A DNA stretch of 64,000 bases from Galdieria partita (lineage: Eukaryota > Rhodophyta > Bangiophyceae > Galdieriales > Galdieriaceae). Location: assembly GCA_025991245.1 (NCBI GenBank), contig BQMJ01000051.1, forward strand, positions 62,001 through 126,000, in the 5' to 3' direction. The notes under the pieces were generated by a model. The model searched no databases. It was not told the origin of the DNA and was given only the letters and a program-made list of their open reading frames with translations. Below are positions 56,826 to 64,000 of the stretch, one piece after another; within the stretch, counting starts at the first letter, position 1; each line of letters begins with the position of its first letter. The translations under genes were made by a program, and so were the position numbers.

Positions 56826-57810
56826 ATGATTTGTTACAATGGGAATAGGGCGTTGCACCATTTGTTGGGTTCTGTCACAAATATTCGGTGGATACTAGGA
56901 AGAGTTGCCGCCGTATGGATAGAACACGCAAGAAACGAGTTTCCTAAACCCGTTTTGCGAAATTTCACAACATGCACGAATGGCTATCAGATATATTATC
57001 GTTATCAGTTTGAAAACAGTTCTTGTCGACTTTGCTCCTTGGTGCCGCAAAGAGGGTTTGCTTCAACTATCCACTCAAGGACCAACGAATCGGTTAGAAA
57101 ATTGAAACAAGTACTTTTAGTAAACGAAAAGGGTGAAAGAGTTGGAGTGATGACCGTAAGAAGCAACTGGAAACTAGTTGTATTACAGAAACCGTAGCTT
57201 TATTAGGGAGAACAAGCATATCAATATGCGTCGAGTTCACAACAAGATTTGATGGAGGTGTCTTCAAAAGCTGCACCTCCAGTATGGAAACTGGTTGATT
57301 TGAAACAAGTTATTCGAGCTAATAGACTTCGCGAGAAGATGGAAAGAAAACAAGCTGTAGAACAAAGAAGAAAGGTAAGATGTGAGTGAGGATTTGTGTT
57401 GAAGATACTATCTTATAGTTGTTTAGTCTGAAGTGAAAGAAATACGAATTTCACCTGCCATTGATGACCATGACTTTCAGGTAAAAGTTGATAGAGCCAA
57501 GGAATTTTTGAGCTCGGGGAGACGGGTTCGTTTCTCTGTACGTTTTAGAAAGGGACAAGGAAAATATGCTGTTCGTTTGGAGTCTCTGGTGGTAAGAAGA
57601 TCATGGTCTGTGTTTGTTGCAAATATTCACAGCGTTGGATAGGAGAGAATCAAAGAACAACTGAAGGACATTCCTTGCACAACAGTAGTGAAAAGGAAGC
57701 CCAGACCTCCTCCCAAAGAAGGCACTTCGACACAGAATAACAGTGATGCGTCACAACCAGAAGAGGAACAAGATCCATTCGAACTTTATATTGAGCCAAC
57801 AAGTAAATAA
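56826..57810 (+). CDS. Organellar translation initiation factor IF-3
   Basis: Bacterial-type IF-3 acting in mitochondria or plastid to keep small ribosomal subunits free and proofread the start codon. Four exons with short introns (57156-57206 is 51 nt). A long Arg-rich leader (to about residue 75) is a transit peptide. The N-domain reads KQVLLVNEKGERVGVMT, then GEQAYQYASSSQQDLMEVSS and KAAPPVWKLVDLKQ. The C-domain has SEVKEIRISPAIDDHDFQVK, AKEFLSSGRRVRFSVRFRKG and the helix ERIKEQLKDI. The KEIR and HDF motifs are hallmark IF-3. The C-terminal extension is Lys/Pro/Asp-rich, as in plastid IF-3. The start was chosen as the ATG that opens the leader; the GTG at 56757 is rejected. Organelle choice is not certain. 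Confidence 0.87.
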
Positions 57811-57980
57811 TTGTAAAAGTTTTATTATCTAGTTTTCATTTTTTTAACAGTTTACTACAACATATTCAAATTCAAGAATCTTCAAGTTGAAAATGCTTCA
57901 ACTAGCAACCTAAACAATCGATCCGATAATGATAGATACAAAGAGACATTTTCAATCAGAGAATAACGGAAACCAATTGA

Positions 57981-59426
57981 TTATTTGGACAACGTCATTC
58001 GTTGTTCTTGAGTCTCATCCTCTTCAAAAACGATAGCTGGAGGTAACATAGCAGGTGGGAAAAAAGGGAAACTAGCATAATAATAACTCGCAGGGTGATA
58101 AACGATTCTTCTCTTGGGAACTTTGCAGTTGTTTGGCATTTCTTGAGTCTTGTCAAGTCTCTTCTGATTTCCTACGGATGATGGAATCTTCGATGGAAGT
58201 CTTTCTAAACGATGTAAACACATCAGTCCTAATAACACTGGCAGATATATAATGCTAGCTTTAAACAACGGACGTGCCGCTTGTGAACTGGTTGGGTCCT
58301 TTAGCAAATCTGCACAACTATGAAGCATCCATACTCCTAACGCAGAGGATTCATATCCAAACCAAGAACTTGTCAATTTCACATGAACTGCAAGTGGTCC
58401 TAAACATAATAAGCCAAGGCAAGTGATAACGGACCAAACGGCATTTGCTCTAGGATTCGATTGCGCCAACATTTTATATCCTCCAGCACAGTAGTCCTTA
58501 CAACACATCACTGCCAAAGAATGAAAATGAGGAATCTGCCATAGAAACAGATAAGCAGCCAACAAAAGAGAACCGGAGTCTCTAATATTCCCTTCACGAG
58601 CTGCTGACCAACCCATCAATGGCGGTATTGCCCCTACTACTGCTCCAACCCAAGTATTGATAGGATGAATAACTTTCAAAGGAGTATAGACTTGTGCATA
58701 AAGTACAATATTTAGCCCTCCCAAGGCTGCAGCAACACCGTGATCTGGTAATCCGAATAATAACGTGCAAACACCCGAAATACCTGTTAAAAAGGTGAAT
58801 ATTGCGGCGTGTCGCTTCGAAAGTAGGCCAGCGGGCAGCGGTCGTGACTTGGTTCTTTGCATCTTTGCGTCCTTCTCCATCTCTTTTATTTGGTTCCAAG
58901 CATTAGCACTCGCCGCAGATAACATTGTGCCCATAGTCAAGAAAAGAAGATTAAAAGGTTGAACCTCTCGTCCTTCTACTTGATCACCCATATAATAACC
59001 CACCATCGCAGTAAACACAACCAAAGCGGAAAGCCTATGTTTACTTAACTTTAAATATGATCTCAGGAGCAGTTTAAAGTCTTTCCAAGCTGCTGTTCCT
59101 TCGAGCTTCTTTGGAAAACTTTCATCCACAAGACCAGTTGTGAAAGGCTTGGACACAAAAGTTTTCACATTCCATAAACGTGATTGAGCAAAACACTTTT
59201 CATATGATGGAATATTCGGTTCCGACCCAAATAAAGTTGTTGCCCTTTGTCCTCCTCTCAAACGCTTGGACTGTAAGTTGTCAGTAAGTAGCACCACACC
59301 AGAATACCTTTTACTGCTTGGAAATTCTTGGCTGGTGTTTGAGCTCACAAAATTCTTCAATATCTTTGCTGAATTCAGTAGTCTTCTTTGCACTTTGTTC
59401 AACACTTTGTGAGATAGCTGATACAT
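57981..59426 (-). CDS. COX10: Protoheme IX farnesyltransferase (COX10)
   Basis: Mitochondrial inner-membrane prenyltransferase converting heme B to heme O for cytochrome c oxidase. A 481-residue single exon. The presequence begins MYQLSHKVLNKVQRRLLNSA and is Lys/Arg-rich. The UbiA catalytic motif lies in NAWNQIKEMEKDAKMQRTKS and RPLPAG, with the Asp-rich/Arg signature of COX10. The second conserved loop is AQVYTPLKVIHPINTWVGAV and VGAIPPLMGW, followed by FLWQIPHFHSLAVMCCKDYC. About nine hydrophobic spans. The TTG-led frame extends to 59507, but ATG 59426 gives the presequence. The C-terminal ~60 residues (Pro/Tyr-rich) are unusual for the family. Confidence 0.95.
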   Translation of the reverse strand: MYQLSHKVLNKVQRRLLNSAKILKNFVSSNTSQEFPSSKRYSGVVLLTDNLQSKRLRGGQRATTLFGSEPNIPSYEKCFAQSRLWNVKTFVSKPFTTGLVDESFPKKLEGTAAWKDFKLLLRSYLKLSKHRLSALVVFTAMVGYYMGDQVEGREVQPFNLLFLTMGTMLSAASANAWNQIKEMEKDAKMQRTKSRPLPAGLLSKRHAAIFTFLTGISGVCTLLFGLPDHGVAAALGGLNIVLYAQVYTPLKVIHPINTWVGAVVGAIPPLMGWSAAREGNIRDSGSLLLAAYLFLWQIPHFHSLAVMCCKDYCAGGYKMLAQSNPRANAVWSVITCLGLLCLGPLAVHVKLTSSWFGYESSALGVWMLHSCADLLKDPTSSQAARPLFKASIIYLPVLLGLMCLHRLERLPSKIPSSVGNQKRLDKTQEMPNNCKVPKRRIVYHPASYYYASFPFFPPAMLPPAIVFEEDETQEQRMTLSK

Positions 59427-59526
59427 GGCAACATCCAAAGGATACCAACAATGAACACTCCCCAAATGGACGAAGAAAAGTTCAGTTGGGACTCGACCAT
59501 TCAGCAAGCATAGACTTGGGTTAGCA

Positions 59527-61931
59527 ATGGGAGACTTTTATGACCCGTCTTTTGCAGAAGAAGATAGTGCTGTTCATAACAAGACCACTGGTGGTTGGTC
59601 GGAAACACTTCGTCACTTTGGAGTGGAGGCAAAGAGAGCAGCAGAAAGAACCAAACAATCCATTCTCCAAAAGGTGGGGAACTTTGGTTTCTCTAACCTT
59701 GTCTTATGGCTAAAGCTTTGTTAGATGGGAAAAGTTGAAACAACCAAGAATGTTCAGTTGGACAGCGCCTTGGAAAAATATACTCAAATGGGAGCAGCAC
59801 TTGACCGCCTTCGTCGAGATGCTCAAAATTCACTGGATTCTTTGCAAAATTATTGTTCTTTCCAGTCGACTTTTGCACATTCTTTAGAAGCAGCAGTCCG
59901 TTTATGTAGTTATGATGAAGCTAGGGGAAAAGACAGCTTGGAGGCAGCGAGTACCCTTTTATTGGGAGGCCAAGTCACACTGTTAGATGGTGTACTTTAC
60001 GAGTCCCAGAAAAAGTTCAGAGCTTGTATATTTAAAGTTCTAGATGAAGAAAAGTTAAGAGAAAAGGATGTACAGTCACGTCTGGAAGCAAGAAAGAAGA
60101 TTTTAGCGGATTATGAACGATACCGTGCAAGACTCGAATCTGAAGCCAGCCAGGAAACCTTAAAGAAACTGAACAACAAGAAACAGGAATTGGATGCCAT
60201 CACAAGAGGATTAGAAGATACTCTGGAAACAGCTATTCCTCGACGAAGACTATTGGTTGAACATGTTATTACTGAGTTTCTTGAAATATCCCAAAAATTC
60301 TATCATGAGGCTTCTCGTATTTTTGATCAGATTGCAGATGGCGCCAACACTGAAAAGTTAGCCTCACTAAGTGTCTCTGGTGACAAAGAGGAGACTAGAC
60401 CGAGCAGTTTATCTCAACAGAGAGTTTCTGAAGAAAGGTCGAGAAGTACGTCTCAGGGTTCAGGCTCAAATGCTACAGAAGAACCACCTATAGATAAATA
60501 TTCTCAAAGAGGCGCAAGCCAAAGGCGTCCACCTAGTCCTCCTTTAGTGTTTTCTGGTGTAAGTATAGGAGCACATGAAAACTTGGTAGAAGAAGACTCG
60601 TCTTCATCCTCTGAGGAGGATACAAGTACTGGAAAGGAAATGAAAGAGCCAACAAGGTCAACTTCAGGACATATGTGGAACATTCATGATGAAAGGGAAG
60701 CCAACCTTTTAGGAAGTGACGAGGAGGAAAGAGATGATAGTCGTGGCAAGTCATTTTCTTTTAAAGCTGCTGACAATGACCAGTCGAATAGTAATCAAAA
60801 GTTCTTTGAGACACCTTCGGAATCAAGTCGGTCGAGTAGGCAACGTAGTTCATCTTTTCAAGCTGACTCACCTACTACCACTAAGAAAAATTCTTTATTT
60901 GAAGAAGAAGAAACAAAGGTTGAAGAAGATACATCGTCAGATGATGACGATGCATTATCACATCCAGCTTCTAGATCTCGCAGTTTCGATGATCTGTTGG
61001 GTGAAAGTCGTCGGAATGAAACTTTAGAAGAAGGAGACCTGTTGGGAGATTTTGATAATGCCAATACTCAAGGAGAGAAGAACGAAACAAAGAAACCTAA
61101 TCCGTTTGACGACGACTTTTTATTCTCAAGTGGAGAATTCTCAAGTGCCCCACCTCAATCTACATCAGAACCGGATAGTGGTATATCTTTTAATAAGAAG
61201 GAGAATGTTGATTTGAGTAGTGGAGCAGAGTCAGAAGAGACGATTCGTGCCCGTTTAGAACCTCGAGTAGAAGCCAAGATCAATCAATGGACACTTCATG
61301 GGACAAGAAAGACCAATCTGCGCTTATTATTAAGTATGCTTCATACTGTTCTTTGGAGTGGAGCTCGTTGGAAGCCAGTTGATTTTCAGAGTTTATCTAA
61401 TCCGGATAAAGTTAAAGCTGTGTATAAGAAAGCGGTATGTATGATGCAAATAGAGACATATTTTTCATTAATGATGATTCTTGTCAGATACTCATTTTAC
61501 ATCCCGACAAATTCCAACAAAGTGGGTACACTGTTGAGCAGAAAATGATTGCCGAACGTTGCTTTTCTATTTTACGTGAGGCACATGATTACTTTGAAGC
61601 CGAGTTAAAAGGGAAACCTATACCTAATCCTGCCAATGCTGGTGCCAGTAATGCTAGTCAGATGTATCCGAATGGTCAACAAGGAAGTTATTATCCAGCA
61701 GGTGGAATGGGACGTGGTGGTAATGCTGGATATCCTCCACCACCTCCTCCTTATGCCAACGGTGCATATTATCATCCCAATCAAGGAAATATGCCTTTTA
61801 GTGGAATGCCATCTCATGGTCCACCACCTCCACCTCCTCCGCATCCAGGTAGTGCATATGGAGCTCCTCCACCTCCTCCTCCTTATGGTTGGGATCCTAG
61901 AATGGGTCAAAGGAGATATCCACCTTATTAG
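59527..61931 (+). CDS. BAR domain-auxilin J-domain fusion protein
   Basis: A 766-residue protein from three exons (59527-59673, 59725-61434, 61488-61931; introns 51 and 53 nt). Residues ~15-255 are helical with the look of a BAR domain: EAKRAAERTKQSILQK at the start, LDRLRRDAQNSLDSLQNYCS, then LEARKKILADYERYRARLES and RRLLVEHVITEFLEISQKFY. A Ser/acidic-rich linker (about 255-570) carries clathrin/adaptor-type short motifs: two DLL (DDLLGES, GDLLGDFD), an NPFDDDF and several DPF-like elements. Residues ~575-660 are an auxilin-type J-domain: NLRLLLSMLHTVLWSGARWK, VKAVYKKAILILHPDKF with the Hsp70-activating HPD at 624-626, and a closing YFEAE. A polyproline tail (three PPPPPP runs) ends it. Likely recruits Hsp70 to uncoat clathrin vesicles while sensing membrane curvature. 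Neighbours give no further clue. Confidence 0.88.
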
Positions 61932-62012
61932 TGGTTATTATTGCGTATATTTTGTTATATATACCAAGCTCTACAATTTGAATAAATGACCGACCGTATA
62001 TTTGAATGAATA

Positions 62013-62609
62013 TTAGCTATGAGGCAGGCAGGGTGCTAAAGCTTTGAGTCTATCCATAAACTCTGTCAAAGAATACTGTCCTTGTAAAGAACAGTAACGG
62101 TCACTCATAGACCGCCTCAATCCCATGACCAACAACGAACGAAGCGCAAATATACCACGTATTCTTTGCATACTACTACTTTGCATAGGAAACAAAAGAA
62201 TATCATGAAAAGTACACAGCCAAGGAAAGTGTTGTATCAAAATATCCGGTTCCACATCTCTCGTAACAAAAATGGCTTCCAACTCTCCACGTTCTGCCAT
62301 ACGAGTAACTTGGTTAAACCCAAACACCAAAATATCACAACTTGATTCATTGCTTGCTGCTGAAAAGCTTCTTTTTCTCTTTCTTCTCTTTGAAGCAAAA
62401 GGAACTGCAAAAGCTTCCTCTAATAAACCAACAACTTGTTTTTCTTCGTTAGCCTCCAACTGTGGCCAACGAGGGAAAAAGGACGACCGAAAAACTTTCT
62501 TCGGATTCCAACTAGCAGTGTCTTCTTTCAACGACTTTGACTGCTTCAACAATGTCTTACTAGGTACCTTTTCCTTGACTCGAACAACGTTGCTTTCATC
62601 ATCCATCAT
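62013..62609 (-). CDS. RNase P/MRP subunit Rpp38 (L7Ae fold)
   Basis: Probable L7Ae/L30e-like protein subunit of RNase P and RNase MRP, which process tRNA and rRNA precursors in the nucleus. Single exon, 198 residues. The RNA-binding domain has ILVFGFNQVTRMAERGELEA, IFVTRDVEPDILIQHFPWLC, and RIRGIFALRSLLVMGLRR, matching the Rpp38 pattern (GLNAVTRALERDEL ... VKPAML ... LGLKSVLALGFRR). A basic patch ASKRRKRKRSFSA at about 77-89 looks like a nuclear signal. The ATG at 62609 is only 11 bp from the start of the divergent sirtuin. Its acidic DDE N-terminus is unlike animal Rpp38. Confidence 0.68.
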   Translation of the reverse strand: MMDDESNVVRVKEKVPSKTLLKQSKSLKEDTASWNPKKVFRSSFFPRWPQLEANEEKQVVGLLEEAFAVPFASKRRKRKRSFSAASNESSCDILVFGFNQVTRMAERGELEAIFVTRDVEPDILIQHFPWLCTFHDILLFPMQSSSMQRIRGIFALRSLLVMGLRRSMSDRYCSLQGQYSLTEFMDRLKALAPCLPHS

Positions 62610-62620
62610 TGATTGTGCCA

Positions 62621-64000
62621 ATGATGTCGAGTCCTAAACGACCCTGTAAGCGTTTCAAACAAGATAACCTACAAGAAGAAGCAATTCAGGAATGTGCTCA
62701 TGATAGTAACTGGCAAGATTGTAATCTTACTAGCTATAAAATACAAGATTTTCATTCAAACTACACGTCGGCTCCAAGCCAGACCCCGAGAACGGAACAA
62801 GAAGAAGACGAGTATGAGACTGTAGAAGAGACTAGTTACCAAAGTGGAGAGCAAATTGATTGGTATGAAAACACTGATAGGAGTGAAAGTGAGAATAGCA
62901 GTGTGGAGATGGCTGTTCAAGCTTTTATAGAAGAACATAGTAACACTATGGAAAACTTGAGAGAATCTTTGATGGATATAGGCGTCTTCGTCAGTTCAGA
63001 GCAACTAGAAAAGGTTTGTGGAGTGTCCATCTTACTTGATTATGTTCATTTTATAGATTTTCATAGTTGCAAAGAGAAGATATTGCAGATTTGATAAGAG
63101 ACTCCATATATAGAGAACCGATACCTACCTACCGAACCAAAAGAGAAGATTTGAAAACAATTCAAGATTTGGCTCGAATGATTGAACAAGCTAGCCATAT
63201 CTTGGTTGTTAGCGGTGCAGGTATTAGTGTTAGTTGTGGTATCCCTGATTTTCGTTCATCCGGAGGCATTTATGAGCGCATTCAGGAGACATTTTCGTTA
63301 CTAGATCCTCAGGAGATATTTGATTTAGATGTATTCAAGGAGACTCCGGAATTGTTTTATTCTTTTGCCAAGGAAATTATTCCAAGTACGTAAGCTAATA
63401 TTTATGAGGAGGAGAGAATGAAATAGGTTATTTTATAGAAGAGTCGACTGAGCCTTCCTTATCTCATCGTTTTATTCGAGACCTCGAATGTCATCAAAAA
63501 TTGTTGCGCAATTATGCACAAAATATTGATGGCTTAGAAAGCATCGCCGGAATAGGTCGAGTTGTATATTGTCATGGCTCATTTTCCACTGCACATTGTT
63601 TGCGTTGTAATGCACATTATTCTTTGGATGATATTCGACCTCATATTGTGGCAGGAAGAGTTCCTTATTGCCTGCTTTGTGGAAATCATCAAGTGAATTC
63701 AAACGCAAATATTGATGAACCATTCAATCATACTTTTTCAGAGTTGAATAGTTCTCATATGGATCATAACAACAGCACGGATGAAGAAGATGAAGACCGG
63801 ATTGCTCCTAGGAATGTGATCAAACCAGATATTGTATTTTTTGGAGAATCATTGAGTGGTCAATTTTTTGATTGCTTTGAGTCGGATAGAGAAAGGGCAG
63901 ATTTGTTATTGGTTATAGGAACCAGTTTACAAGTTGCACCGGTGTCCAAGATACCTTTTTGTATTTCAGCAGAAATTCCACAAGTGTTGATCAATTTGGA
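62621..64000 (+). CDS. Sirtuin, class I NAD-dependent deacylase, partial
   Basis: NAD-dependent lysine deacetylase of the SIRT1/Hst2 group; the 3' end lies outside the window. The N-terminal ~120 residues are acidic and disordered after a basic start (SSPKRPCKRFKQDNL). An intron at about 63014-63066 precedes LQREDIADLIRDSIYREPIP. The Rossmann core starts ILVVSGAGISVSCGIPDFRS, then SGGIYERIQ and LFYSFAKEII. A second intron (about 63388) has two possible acceptors. Then SLSHRFIRDLE, QNIDGLE and the catalytic His in YCHGSFSTAHCLRC. Zinc Cys pairs are CLRC and CLLC. An acidic insert (DEEDEDR) precedes the sugar-binding VIKPDIVFFGESLSGQFF and LLLVIGTSLQVAPVSKIP. The ATG at 62621 was chosen as it gives a basic N-terminus. 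Confidence 0.93.

Overview
This 64 kb window is nuclear DNA of a eukaryote, most likely a cyanidiophyte red alga of the Galdieria type. The evidence is very compact gene packing, introns that are nearly all 42-65 nt (GT..AG), a plastid phosphate translocator, a plastid-type GNAT acetyltransferase, and two SP-family sugar/polyol transporters of the kind Galdieria has expanded. The organism name is an inference from gene style and content. I saw no rRNA, tRNA, CRISPR array, transposon or virus-derived element.

Layout. 0.8-8 kb: syntaxin (Qa-SNARE), plastid GNAT, then a beta-tubulin / polyubiquitin / second beta-tubulin block. 8.7-20.7 kb: eIF3b and ARF (divergent), the RNA polymerase I largest subunit, a TCAIM-like mitochondrial protein, a small coiled-coil gene, an EMC10-like membrane protein and an F-box/Sel1 gene. 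20.8-29.8 kb: plastid phosphate translocator, TDY-type MAP kinase, the nucleoporin Nup155, the replication factor RPA14 and RanBP1. 29.9-39.5 kb: a class 3 lipase, VPS16, FolD (MTHFD), a RanBPM-like SPRY-LisH-CTLH protein, the splicing factor CCDC130/Saf4 and a SHAQKYF MYB factor. 39.5-41.1 kb is the longest gene-free stretch. 41.1-48.1 kb: a beta-propeller protein (possibly TAF1C/Rrn6-like), a small KxDL-like gene, a multipass membrane protein, sugar transporter 1 and a GT90 glycosyltransferase. 48.6-64 kb: a winged-helix/TPR protein, sugar transporter 2, a PhyH-type dioxygenase, a SIP5-like RING protein, organellar IF-3, COX10, a BAR-plus-auxilin-J-domain fusion, Rpp38 and a sirtuin that runs off the right edge.

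Functional themes. Membrane traffic is strongly represented (syntaxin, ARF, VPS16, KxDL-like, EMC10-like, BAR-auxilin). So are Pol I and nuclear transport (RPA190, possible TAF1C, Nup155, RanBP1) and sugar uptake and use (two transporters, GT90). Several divergent pairs share start-to-start gaps of 60 bp or less, and one pair overlaps. The strongest candidate for something undescribed is the BAR-auxilin fusion at 59527-61931, which places membrane-curvature binding and clathrin uncoating in one polypeptide.
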